NCBI RefSeq assembly: GCF_900114655.1
Contig: NZ_FOTT01000025.1
Span: 1-47,616 of the forward strand
From: Candidatus Frackibacter sp. WG13
GTDB lineage: Bacteria > Bacillota > Halanaerobiia > Halobacteroidales > Acetohalobiaceae
DNA: 47,616 bases
Reading direction: 5' to 3'
A program made the translations under genes and the position numbers. The notes below the pieces were generated by a model. The model was given only the letters and a program-made list of their open reading frames with translations. It ran no database searches and was not told the origin of the DNA. Of the stretch, positions 16,935-25,150 are shown one piece after another; within the stretch, counting starts at the first letter, position 1, and every line of letters starts with the position of its first letter.

Positions 16935-17381
16935 ATGGAAGCAGTAATTAAGGAGATTATAGTAGGTTATGAGTCTGAAAAGACTCCTTTGATTTCAATT
17001 TTACACAGAGTCCAGGATAAGTTAGGTTATTTAAGTGAAGAAGTTTTAAAGTTAGTGGCTAAATATTTAGACTTACCGTTAAGCAAGGTTTATGGAGTGG
17101 CGAGCTTTTATACTTTATTAGATACAGAAGAGAAAGGCGAGAATATAGTTAGAGTCTGTGAGAGTGCACCATGTCATGTTAAGGGTTCGATGAATGTATT
17201 GACAGAGCTAAAGAGTGAATTAGGTATTGATATAGGTGAGACAACGAAAGATAATAAATTTAGCTTAGAACTAACTAGTTGTTTAGGTGTCTGTGGAGTT
17301 GCGCCAGCGATTATGGTTAATGATCAGGTTTATGGTAACTTAACTGCTAAGAAGTTAGAGGAGATTTTGGAGAAGTATTAA
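16935..17381 (+). CDS. hydC: Electron-bifurcating [FeFe] hydrogenase subunit HydC (NuoE-like)
   Basis: This 148-residue NuoE-type protein has a helical N-terminus (ISILHRVQDKLGYLSEE) and a thioredoxin-like [2Fe-2S] domain. The cluster ligands are in CESAPCHVKG (about residues 74-83) and LTSCLGVCGVAPA. It passes electrons between the flavin subunit and the catalytic subunit of trimeric NAD-linked hydrogenases. First gene of the operon, behind the sigma-54 promoter, with an AGGAGGT ribosome site. Confidence 0.93.
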   Translation: MEAVIKEIIVGYESEKTPLISILHRVQDKLGYLSEEVLKLVAKYLDLPLSKVYGVASFYTLLDTEEKGENIVRVCESAPCHVKGSMNVLTELKSELGIDIGETTKDNKFSLELTSCLGVCGVAPAIMVNDQVYGNLTAKKLEEILEKY

Positions 17382-17400
17382 AGAAGAAGGAGGTTAAATG

Positions 17401-19062
17401 ATGGCTTTTTATAGGGGACATATTCTAGTCTGTACTGGCCAGGAATGCAAACAGAAAGGCGGTAAAGAAGTAGAGCGAATTTTAGTTAAGGAACTGAAGA
17501 GGTTTGGGCTCAATGATGAAATAAAGGTAATTAGTACTGATTGTTTAGGTGCTTGTGAAGCGGGACCGCTGATGGTTATTTATCCAGAAGGAGTCTATTA
17601 TGGCGGGGTGCAGATAGAAGATGTAAGAGAAATTGTAGAAGAACATTTATTAAAAGGGCGTAGAGTTAATAGATTACTGTATGAAATGGATGAAAGCGAA
17701 GAGAATGTTACTGCTCATCACAAGAAGGATATCTTTTCTGATGAGATGCGAATTGTATTAAGGAATTGTGGGCTTATAGACCCAGAGGATATTAAAGATT
17801 ATATTGGCCGTGACGGTTATCGAGCTTTAGGGATTGCTTTAACTAGATTGACACCTAAAGAAGTAATTACAATGATAGAGGATTCGGGACTTAGAGGTCG
17901 AGGAGGGGCTGGCTTTCCTGCGGGGTTGAAGTGGAAGTTTACTCATCAAGCTGATGGGGATGAAAAGTATGTTGTTGCCAATGCTGATGAAGGAGAACCT
18001 GGGACTTCTAAGGACCGGTTAATTATGGAAGGTGATCCGCATACATTATTAGAATCCATGGCGATTGCTGGTTATGCTGTTGGTGCGGATACTGGTTATA
18101 TTTATGTGCGGGGGGAATATCAATTAGCTGTTAGTAGATTGAAGAAGGCTATTGAACAGGCGGAAGAATTAGGGGTGTTAGGCAAAAATCTTTTTGATTC
18201 AGATTTCGACTTTGAAATTAAGATTAGAGAAGGGGCTGGGGCTTATGTTTGTGGTGAAGAAACAGCCTTACTCCGTTCTATCGAAGGTGAACGAGGTGAA
18301 CCGCAGATTAAACCTCCTTATCCTCCTAACGAAGGTTTATGGGGGCAGCCAACTCTGATTAATAATGTGGAGACCTTGGCCAATATTCCGGTTATTATCC
18401 AAAAGGGCGCTGATTGGTTTAGTAAGATTGGCATCGAGAACTGTACTGGAACCAAGGTCTTTACTCTAAGTGGTGATGTAATGAATGAAGGTTTGGTTGA
18501 AGTACCGATGGGTACTACTTTAAGGGAGATTATTGAAGGTTTTGGTGGTGGAATGGCTGACGGTAGAGAGTTTAAAGTAGCTCAGACTGGAGGAACTTCA
18601 GGAGGATGTATTCCGAAAGAGCTATTGGATACACCGATGGATTATGATTCTTTAGCTGAAGTAGGAAGTGCTTTAGGTTCTGGAGCATTATTAATTATGG
18701 ATGAGTCCCATTGTATTGTCGACATTGCAAAGTGTTTTATGCATTTCTTTGAACATGAATCTTGTGGAAAGTGTACTCCATGTCGAGAAGGGAATACACG
18801 CATGTATGAAATGTTAGATCGGATCTCTAAAGGGGAAAGTAACTTAAAGGATTTAGATAAATTACGTGACTTGGCTAATGTTATGTCTAAAACAGCACTT
18901 TGTGGTTTAGGGCAGGCAGCGCCAACATCTATTTATAGTACTTTAGACTACTTTAAAGATGAATACTTAGCTCACATTACGGCTAAAGTCTGCATAACCG
19001 GTGATTGTCAAGAGTTAGTCACACAGAGAGAAGAAGGCGAGCGGAAGGGTGAAACAGCATGA
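17401..19062 (+). CDS. hydB: Electron-bifurcating [FeFe] hydrogenase subunit HydB (NuoF-like), short form
   Basis: This 553-residue flavoprotein has an N-terminal thioredoxin-like [2Fe-2S] domain (CTGQECKQKG, then CLGACEAGPL). The NuoF core follows, with RGRGGAGFPAGLKW and DEGEPGTSKDR (FMN and NAD binding), GAGAYVCGEETALL, and the [4Fe-4S] motif SCGKCTPCREG. It stops soon after the CITGDC motif. The C-terminal two-cluster ferredoxin domain of Thermotoga-type HydB is absent. Two ATGs occur (17398, 17401); the SD AAGGAGGT (17387-17394) favours the second. It binds NAD(H) and FMN, the proposed bifurcation site. Confidence 0.93.
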   Translation: MAFYRGHILVCTGQECKQKGGKEVERILVKELKRFGLNDEIKVISTDCLGACEAGPLMVIYPEGVYYGGVQIEDVREIVEEHLLKGRRVNRLLYEMDESEENVTAHHKKDIFSDEMRIVLRNCGLIDPEDIKDYIGRDGYRALGIALTRLTPKEVITMIEDSGLRGRGGAGFPAGLKWKFTHQADGDEKYVVANADEGEPGTSKDRLIMEGDPHTLLESMAIAGYAVGADTGYIYVRGEYQLAVSRLKKAIEQAEELGVLGKNLFDSDFDFEIKIREGAGAYVCGEETALLRSIEGERGEPQIKPPYPPNEGLWGQPTLINNVETLANIPVIIQKGADWFSKIGIENCTGTKVFTLSGDVMNEGLVEVPMGTTLREIIEGFGGGMADGREFKVAQTGGTSGGCIPKELLDTPMDYDSLAEVGSALGSGALLIMDESHCIVDIAKCFMHFFEHESCGKCTPCREGNTRMYEMLDRISKGESNLKDLDKLRDLANVMSKTALCGLGQAAPTSIYSTLDYFKDEYLAHITAKVCITGDCQELVTQREEGERKGETA

Positions 19063-20774
19063 AAGTTAAAATTAATGGTGAAGAGTTAGAAGCAACGGCT
19101 GGGCAAACGGTTTTAGAAGTAGCAAAGAAGGCAGGAATAGAGATCCCAACGCTTTGTTATTTAAAAGACAAGAATGAGATTGGCGTCTGTAGAATCTGTA
19201 TGGTCAAAGTAGAAGGAGGAGGAGGAGGGTATGAACCGGCTTTTGTGTTGCAAGTAAGTGATGGATTAGAAATTGAGACTAATACACCTGAGGTTAGAGA
19301 GTTAAGACGATTAAATTTAGAACTAATCTTAGCTAATCATCCTCAAGATTGTTTAAGCTGTGAGCGAAGTTTGAACTGTGAATTACAGGGTCTCTCTAAA
19401 GAGTTAGGGGTAGACGGAAGTAGGTTTGCTGGTAAGAGGATAGAACATCAATTGGATGAATCGACGCCATCACTTATTCGTGATCCTAATAAATGTGTTA
19501 AGTGTCGTCGTTGTGTCAGTGTTTGTAACGATAGTCAAGGTGTTAAAGTTCTCTTCCCTAATAATCGTGGCTTTGAGACCTTAATTGCTCCTTTCTTTAA
19601 TAAAGACTTAGATGAAGTAGCATGCTCGTTATGTGGTCAATGTTTACATGCTTGTCCTGTAGCGGCAATTAAAGAGAATGATGCTATTGATAACGTGTGG
19701 GAGGCGTTAAATGATGACAATCAACATGTTGTTGTGCAGATAGCGCCTGCGGTAAGAGTCTCTATTGGAGAGGAATTTGGAGTAGAACCTGGTACACCCA
19801 TGACTAATAAATTAGTAACCGCTTGCCGCAAATTAGGCTTTGATAAGGTATTTGATACTGATTTTACAGCTGATTTAACAATTATGGAGGAAGGACATGA
19901 GTTATTATCTAGGCTAAAAGAAGGTGGGCCTTTTCCATTATTAACTTCTTGTAGTCCTGGATGGATTAAGTATGTTGAACATTTTCATAATGATTTCTTG
20001 CCGAATCTATCTAGTTGCAAATCTCCACAACAGATGTTTGGAGCGTTAGCTAAAAGTTATTATGCAGATATTGAGAATCTTTCACGAGAAGAGATTACAG
20101 TAGTCTCAGTTATGCCTTGTACTGCTAAAAAGTTCGAGGCAACACGTGAAGAGATGATGAAAGATGGTAGTCAGGATGTAGATTTAGTGCTTACAACACG
20201 TGAATTAGCTAGAATGTTAAAGATGACAGGGGTAGATTTTTTAAATCTATCTGGAAGTGATTTTGATGACCCACTAGGGATTAGTACTGGAGCCGCTGAT
20301 ATCTTTGGAGTAACAGGAGGAGTAATGGAGGCAGCTTTACGAACGGTTTATGAAAAGTTAACTGGAGAAGAATTAAGTGGACTACGACTTACAGAAGCTA
20401 AAGGATTAACTGGAGTAAGAGAAGCTAAGATTGAATTATCTAATCAGACAATTAAAGTCGCGGTTGTCAGTGGTTTAGGTAATGCTAGTAAGGTTTTAGA
20501 AGCTGTAAAACGAGGAGAGAAAGAGTATCACTTTATAGAAGCCATGGCGTGTCCAGGCGGATGTGTAGGTGGAGGAGGACAACCGATTCCTACCAATGAA
20601 GAGATTGTAATGAAGCGAGGGCAAGGTTTATATAACATTAATAATAGTAAATCTCTTAGAAAATCTCATGAGAATCCGGTTATTCAAGAGTTGTATGAAG
20701 AGTATTTAGAGGGGGTTGGAAATAAAAAGGCTCATCAATTATTGCATACTACTTATCAGAAAAGAGCGAAGTAA
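19059..20774 (+). CDS. hydA: [FeFe] hydrogenase catalytic subunit HydA
   Basis: In order: a [2Fe-2S] domain (CYLKDKNEIGVCRICM), a His-Cys3 cluster region (HPQDCLSCERSLNC), a two-cluster ferredoxin (CVKCRRCVSVC, CSLCGQCLHAC), the H-cluster domain and a small-subunit-like tail (to residue 571). All three H-cluster motifs are intact: TSCSPGW (near 296), MPCTAKKFE (near 352) and MACPGGCVGGGGQP (near 496). The TSC Cys used for proton transfer is present. Together with HydB and HydC it should couple H2 to NAD(H) and ferredoxin. The start overlaps hydB by 4 bp (ATGA). Confidence 0.97.
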   Translation: MKVKINGEELEATAGQTVLEVAKKAGIEIPTLCYLKDKNEIGVCRICMVKVEGGGGGYEPAFVLQVSDGLEIETNTPEVRELRRLNLELILANHPQDCLSCERSLNCELQGLSKELGVDGSRFAGKRIEHQLDESTPSLIRDPNKCVKCRRCVSVCNDSQGVKVLFPNNRGFETLIAPFFNKDLDEVACSLCGQCLHACPVAAIKENDAIDNVWEALNDDNQHVVVQIAPAVRVSIGEEFGVEPGTPMTNKLVTACRKLGFDKVFDTDFTADLTIMEEGHELLSRLKEGGPFPLLTSCSPGWIKYVEHFHNDFLPNLSSCKSPQQMFGALAKSYYADIENLSREEITVVSVMPCTAKKFEATREEMMKDGSQDVDLVLTTRELARMLKMTGVDFLNLSGSDFDDPLGISTGAADIFGVTGGVMEAALRTVYEKLTGEELSGLRLTEAKGLTGVREAKIELSNQTIKVAVVSGLGNASKVLEAVKRGEKEYHFIEAMACPGGCVGGGGQPIPTNEEIVMKRGQGLYNINNSKSLRKSHENPVIQELYEEYLEGVGNKKAHQLLHTTYQKRAK

Positions 20775-20836
20775 AATGAAGATGTTTCTCAGCAAACCCT
20801 TATTTATATAATATATGGGTAATTAACCTTTTTAGG

Positions 20837-20880
20837 TGTATAGTTTCCGAACATGTCCGGGAACTATACATTTTTTATTT
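20837..20880 (+). terminator. Rho-independent terminator after hydA
   Basis: A 13-bp stem (TGTATAGTTTCCG at 20837-20849 with CGGGAACTATACA at 20858-20870, one G-U pair) is followed by TTTTTTATTT. Confidence 0.88.
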
Positions 20881-21060
20881 TTCAAGGTCCATTAACCAGC
20901 ATAGCAGCAAGCGTATTTCTTCACATTTAAAAGTGTACAAAAAATGAACATAATTTTATATAAAATTCAGAAAATTATAATTTGTCCAAAAAGATTGTGA
21001 AAAATTGTATTTACTGTCAATGTAGTCCTTGTGGCATTTTTCAGACATTTTCAGAAAAAT

Positions 21061-21076
21061 TGGCACAATAGTTGCA
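21061..21076 (+). promoter_or_regulatory. Sigma-54 (-24/-12) promoter of the hdr-mvh operon
   Basis: TGGCACAATAGTTGCA is a full match to the sigma-54 consensus TGGCAC-N5-TTGCA. Transcription would start near 21088, giving a leader of about 210 bases before hdrC. Confidence 0.92.
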
Positions 21077-21103
21077 TTTATATATTAATGACAGTAAGAG
21101 AGT

Positions 21104-21151
21104 GTTGAAGTTAAGATTGAGGTTAAGGCTAAGGTAAAGACTAAGGTTAAG
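21104..21151 (+). repeat. Hexamer tract (GTTRAG-like, 8 units)
   Basis: Eight successive hexamers read GTTGAA GTTAAG ATTGAG, then GTTAAG GCTAAG, then GTAAAG ACTAAG GTTAAG. The tract lies in the hdr leader just after the sigma-54 promoter. Related tracts lie at 28715-28732 and inside hypD at 30384-30431. Confidence 0.85.
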
Positions 21152-21301
21152 TAAATTAACTTCTTGTAATATAGGAACCTTATTTAGTCGATAACATTCT
21201 TATTAGTAAGAAAGGGGGGAGCACGAAAATTTTAGGTATTTGGGTAGCTGTATTTTAAAATTTAAATTATTTTCGGAGAGTAGAAAGGAGTGTAATTTAT
21301 T

Positions 21302-21892
21302 GTGAATCAGACAGCTGTGGCTGCGAGTTCTTTATTAGTGGAACAGAAGGTGGATTCTAATTTTTTTCAACAGGTTAAGGAAGCTTCAGGAGAGAATATA
21401 GGTGCTTGTATGCAGTGTGGTACTTGTTCTGGCTCTTGTCCAACGAGTTATCAGATGGATTATACACCACGGAAGATAATTTCTTTAATTAGAGCTGGAT
21501 ATAAAGATAAAGTCTTAAAGAGCAAGACAATTTGGATGTGTGCTTCTTGTTATGCATGTGCAGTGAGGTGTCCGAGAGGAATTAAGTTTACTGATGTTAT
21601 GTATGCTTTAAAGACGATCGCGATTGAGGAAGGTACTTATAATCAAAAAGATTATTCACCAACTTTTTATAAAGAGTTTACTAATGTGATTAAAAAGTAT
21701 GGTCGGTTATCAGAAAGAGATCTAATCACTCGTTATTCATTAAAGACGAACTTTATGAATCTATTTAAGTTTGCTCCGTTAGGGCTGAAATTATTACAGC
21801 GAGGTAGGTTAACATTTGTTAATGATAAGATAGAGCATCAAGATGAATTAGAGGCTATGTTGGATAAGATAGAAGAGATGAAGGGGGCGTAA
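21302..21892 (+). CDS. hdrC: Heterodisulfide reductase-like subunit HdrC
   Basis: This 196-residue iron-sulfur protein has two [4Fe-4S] motifs, CMQCGTCSGSCP (about residues 37-48) and CASCYACAVRCP (about 80-91), followed by a helical domain typical of HdrC. It links HdrA to the catalytic HdrB. GTG start with AAAGGAGT upstream. First gene of the hdrCBA-mvhDGA operon behind the sigma-54 promoter. In a bacterium the disulfide substrate is not CoM-S-S-CoB and cannot be told from sequence. Confidence 0.95.
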   Translation: MNQTAVAASSLLVEQKVDSNFFQQVKEASGENIGACMQCGTCSGSCPTSYQMDYTPRKIISLIRAGYKDKVLKSKTIWMCASCYACAVRCPRGIKFTDVMYALKTIAIEEGTYNQKDYSPTFYKEFTNVIKKYGRLSERDLITRYSLKTNFMNLFKFAPLGLKLLQRGRLTFVNDKIEHQDELEAMLDKIEEMKGA

Positions 21893-21895
21893 AGA

Positions 21896-22771
21896 TTGAA
21901 ATATAGTTATTATCCCGGTTGTAGTTTGCATGCTTCGGCTAGTGATTATGATGAATCGGTAAAAGAAGTCTGTAAGGTATTAGGAATTGAATTAGAAGAA
22001 GTAGAGGATTGGAACTGTTGTGGAGCTACGGCAGCTTCATCTACTGATAGATTAGTTTCGCTTTCATTACCAGCAAGAAATTTAGCCAGGAGTGAGGAGC
22101 AAGGTTTAGACATGACAGTACCGTGTAACTCTTGTTATGTAGCTCATAAGAATGTTAATCAGACATATGATAAGAAACCGGATTTAAGAGGAAAAGTAGA
22201 TGAGGTTTTAGAAGCAGCTGATCTAAGTTATTCGGGAGAGGTTAAGGTAAAGCATTTATTAGATGTTTTAGTCAATGATTATGGTTTAGACCAGATTATC
22301 TGTCAAGTACTCGAAGAGTTAGAAGGAGTAAAGGCGGTGCCATACTATGGATGTCAGATTGTAAGACCAGACCATAGCTTCGATGATCCAGAGATGCCGA
22401 CTACCTTAGATGAGTTATTAGAAGGACTAGGTGTTGAGGTAAAAGATTTCAATATGAAGACTAAGTGCTGTGGCGGAGCGTTGATGACTACTAAAAAAGA
22501 GATGGCTTTAGAGTTGAACTATTTCTTGTTAAAAGCAGCAGTAGACACTGGGGCAGAAATGATGGTAGTTACTTGTCCTCTTTGTCAGATGAATTTAGAT
22601 GCTTTTCAAGATGAGATTAATCAAAAGTATGGCACTAATTTTGAGATGCCAATAGTCTATTTCACTCAATTATTAGGACTAGCCTTAGGAATCGAGCCAG
22701 ATGATTTAGGTTTAGAAAAGTGTATTGTACAGCCAACTGAATTAATTCAAAAGTATGCGGGGGTGAGATAA
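21896..22771 (+). CDS. hdrB: Heterodisulfide reductase-like subunit HdrB
   Basis: This 291-residue protein carries two CCG domains with the cysteine patterns NCCGATAASS (near residue 41) and KCCGGALMTT (near 194), each with flanking Cys (CSLH, CNSC, YYGCQ, CPLC). In Hdr these ligate the non-cubane [4Fe-4S] clusters that reduce disulfides. TTG start eight bases after AAGGGGG, 3 bp after hdrC. It is the terminal electron acceptor module of the complex. Confidence 0.95.
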   Translation: MKYSYYPGCSLHASASDYDESVKEVCKVLGIELEEVEDWNCCGATAASSTDRLVSLSLPARNLARSEEQGLDMTVPCNSCYVAHKNVNQTYDKKPDLRGKVDEVLEAADLSYSGEVKVKHLLDVLVNDYGLDQIICQVLEELEGVKAVPYYGCQIVRPDHSFDDPEMPTTLDELLEGLGVEVKDFNMKTKCCGGALMTTKKEMALELNYFLLKAAVDTGAEMMVVTCPLCQMNLDAFQDEINQKYGTNFEMPIVYFTQLLGLALGIEPDDLGLEKCIVQPTELIQKYAGVR

Positions 22772-22772
22772 G

Positions 22773-24497
22773 TTGACAGAAGAAGCGAGAGTAGGTGTCT
22801 ATGTCTGCCATTGTGGTTCTAATATTGCTGATAAAGTAGATGTAGAAGATGTTAGAGATTATGCAAAGGATTTACCAAATGTAGTATTATCAAGAGATTA
22901 TAAGTATATGTGTTCTGATCCAGGGCAGGACTTATTAAAGAAAGATATTGCAGAGCATAACTTAGATAGAATAGTAGTTGCTTCCTGTTCGCCACGAATG
23001 CACGAACCAACCTTTAGATATGCTTTAGAAGATGGTGGTCTGAACGGTTACTTTTTAGAAATGGCTAATATTCGGGAGCACTGTTCTTGGGTAACTGAAG
23101 ATGAAGGCGAGGCAACTGAAAAGTCCAAGGCATTGGTTTCTTCAGCAGTTAATCGTGTGCCTTATCATGAACCGTTAGAAGAGAAAGAAGTAGATATTAA
23201 TCCGGCTACATTAGTAGTTGGGGGTGGAATTAGTGGTATTCAGGCAGCACTAAAGATTGCTGATAGTGGTCAAGAAGTATATTTAGTTGAGAAGAAGCCT
23301 TCGATTGGTGGTAAGATGGCTAAATTAGATAAGACTTTTCCAACTTTAGACTGTGCAGCCTGTATTTTGACTCCTAAGATGGTAGAAGTAGCGCGTAAAG
23401 AGGAAGTACATCTTTTAACTAATAGTCAAGTAACAGAGGTTTCAGGATATATTGGGAACTTTGATGTGACGGTTACCGAAACACCGCGTTATGTAGATTT
23501 AGATGATTGTACTAGCTGTGGGGACTGTAGTGAGGTCTGTCCAATTACTACCGAGGATGAGTTTGAAGAGGGCTTAGTAGACCGGAAGGCTATTTATAGA
23601 TCGTTTCCTCAGGCAGTTCCTAATTCATATTTAATTGATGGAGACACATGTGTTAAGTGTGGAAAGTGTGTAGAAGTTTGTGAAGCCAAGGCTATTGATT
23701 TAGAGATGGGACCGCAAGAGCATCAAATAGAAGTAGGAAATATAATTATGGCGACAGGTTATGAAGTCTTTGATCCATCTGGAGCTGCACAGTGGGGTTA
23801 TGGACTTTATGATAATGTAGTTACCGGGCTTGAATTTGAACGATTGACAAATGCTTCCGGGCCAACTGGAGGTAAGGTTAAGCTAGAAGATGGTAGTGAG
23901 CCAGAAGCAGTCGCTGTATTGCACTGTATTGGTAGTCGTGATGAGAACTATAAAAAGTACTGTTCACGAGTCTGTTGTATGAGCTCAGTTAAATTCTCTC
24001 ATTTAGCTAAGGAAAAGACGGATGCTGAGGTTTATGAGTTCTATATTGATATGAGAACCTTTGGTAAACAGTATGAAGAGTTCTATAATAGAGTACAAAA
24101 GGAAGGTATCAACTTTATACGCGGTAAAGGTTCAGAAATAATTAAGCGTGATGATAAATTAATAGTTAGAGCTGAGAATACTTTAATTGGTGAGTTTGTG
24201 GAGATTCCAGTAGATATGGTCGTTTTAAATACGGCATTGATTCCACAGGCTAGTCAGACTGAAGTTGGTCAGACGTTTGGTATTCAGACTAGCAATGATG
24301 GGTTCTTCTTAGAATCACATATTAAGCTTGATCCATTCCGAACAGCTACCGAAGGAATCTATTTAGCAGGGTGTTGTCAGAGTCCAAAGGATATTCCTGA
24401 TTCGGTTGCTCAGGGGTCAGGGGCAGCAGCAGAAGTCTTATCTGTTATTACTAAAGGTAAAGTTTCAGTTTCGCCGATTTCTGCTCATGTTAATTAA
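22773..24497 (+). CDS. hdrA: HdrA flavoprotein, truncated by an in-frame UAA
   Basis: The reading frame gives 574 residues. It has an N-terminal domain (YVCHCGSNIAD), a thioredoxin-reductase-like FAD domain (VGGGISGIQAALKIA near residue 149; GGKMAKLDKTFPTLDCAAC), an inserted ferredoxin (CTSCGDCSEVC, CVKCGKCVEVC) and the second nucleotide-binding half (YLAGCCQSPKDIPDS). HdrA is the flavin-based electron-bifurcating subunit. The stop (24495-24497) precedes an intact in-frame C-terminal ferredoxin region that continues to 24707 and overlaps mvhD by ATGA. The ancestral gene was therefore about 644 residues. GAA to TAA is the simplest explanation. TTG start with GGGGGTGAG upstream. Confidence 0.93.
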   Translation: MTEEARVGVYVCHCGSNIADKVDVEDVRDYAKDLPNVVLSRDYKYMCSDPGQDLLKKDIAEHNLDRIVVASCSPRMHEPTFRYALEDGGLNGYFLEMANIREHCSWVTEDEGEATEKSKALVSSAVNRVPYHEPLEEKEVDINPATLVVGGGISGIQAALKIADSGQEVYLVEKKPSIGGKMAKLDKTFPTLDCAACILTPKMVEVARKEEVHLLTNSQVTEVSGYIGNFDVTVTETPRYVDLDDCTSCGDCSEVCPITTEDEFEEGLVDRKAIYRSFPQAVPNSYLIDGDTCVKCGKCVEVCEAKAIDLEMGPQEHQIEVGNIIMATGYEVFDPSGAAQWGYGLYDNVVTGLEFERLTNASGPTGGKVKLEDGSEPEAVAVLHCIGSRDENYKKYCSRVCCMSSVKFSHLAKEKTDAEVYEFYIDMRTFGKQYEEFYNRVQKEGINFIRGKGSEIIKRDDKLIVRAENTLIGEFVEIPVDMVVLNTALIPQASQTEVGQTFGIQTSNDGFFLESHIKLDPFRTATEGIYLAGCCQSPKDIPDSVAQGSGAAAEVLSVITKGKVSVSPISAHVN

Positions 24498-24707
24498 GAA
24501 ATCTGTTCTGGTTGTAAGGTCTGTATTCCATTATGTCCATATAGTGCAATCAGTTATGATGAAGAATTAGGAGCTTGTACAGTTAATGAAGTATTATGCG
24601 AAGGTTGTGGAACTTGTGTTGGTGGCTGTCCATCCGGAGCTTTAAGAGTTCGTAACTTCGATAATGAACAAATATTTGCTCAGATTGAGGGGGTTTGTGG
24701 AGCATGA
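24498..24707 (+). pseudogene. hdrA: In-frame C-terminal ferredoxin region of HdrA beyond the UAA
   Basis: Read in the hdrA frame, these 69 codons encode two complete [4Fe-4S] motifs (CSGCKVCIPLC and CEGCGTCVGGC) and the usual HdrA tail. There is no further disruption until TGA at 24705, which overlaps the mvhD ATG. No ATG, GTG or TTG with a ribosome site begins this segment, so it should be made only by readthrough. Its clean state argues for a recent mutation, a sequence error, or functional readthrough. Confidence 0.85.
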
Positions 24708-25150
24708 CAGAAAGTAAAGAGTTCGAACCAAATATAGTAGGCTTTTTATGTAATTGGTGTTCTTATGCAGGAGCAGATTTAGCTGGTATTTCTCGAATTA
24801 AATATCCGTCTAACATCAAAATTATTCGTGTGATGTGCTCAGGGCGAGTTGAGCCATCCCATATTTTGAAAGCATTCAAAGAAGGTGCCGATGGCATCTT
24901 AGTTAGTGGCTGACACCCTCGTGACTGCCACTATGTTAGTGGTAACTATAAAGCAGCACGTAGGTCTGAAGTATTGAAGGCTATGCTACCGCAGTTTGGT
25001 ATTGAGCCAGAAAGATTTATGTTAACTTGGGTTTCGGCTAACGAAGGAGAAAAGTTTGCTGAAGTCGTTAAGGATTTAGTAGCAAAAGTAAAATTAGTTG
25101 GTCCGTTAGGAAAAGTTTCTGAGCGGACAGGAGGTGAGTTAATTGGGTGA
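24704..25150 (+). CDS. mvhD: MvhD-type [2Fe-2S] hydrogenase subunit, probable selenoprotein
   Basis: MvhD carries a [2Fe-2S] cluster and relays electrons from the [NiFe] hydrogenase to HdrA. The first 69 codons give [15 protein letters not shown] and VMCSGRVEP, then reach TGA at 24911. Beyond it the same frame continues with [17 protein letters not shown], exactly the family's conserved CHPxDCHY motif, with TGA at the Cys position, and runs on to TGA at 25148. This gives a normal 148-residue MvhD with selenocysteine at about residue 70. A hairpin at 24926-24944 fits a bacterial SECIS. It overlaps the hdrA remnant by 4 bp and mvhG by 8 bp. A simple ORF caller would truncate it at 24913. Confidence 0.93.
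24926..24944 (+). promoter_or_regulatory. Bacterial SECIS-like hairpin
   Basis: TGCCACTA pairs with TAGTGGTA around a TGT loop (8 bp with one G-U). It begins 12 bases after the in-frame TGA, within the distance range for bacterial SECIS elements, and has GU in the apical loop as SelB recognition requires. Confidence 0.7.

Larger units (their letters stand above)
20775..21301 (+). other. Intergenic region between hydCBA and the hdr operon
   Basis: This 527-bp gap has no gene. It holds the hydA terminator (20837-20880), AT-rich DNA (20880-21060) that probably carries activator sites, a consensus sigma-54 promoter (21061-21076), and a long leader with a hexamer tract (21104-21151) before hdrC. 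Confidence 0.75.

Noticed and set aside
24495-24497. UAA in hdrA as a recoded amino acid
   Set aside because: Selenocysteine uses UGA and pyrrolysine uses UAG. No natural recoding of UAA to either is established in such bacteria, so mutation, error or simple readthrough is favoured.
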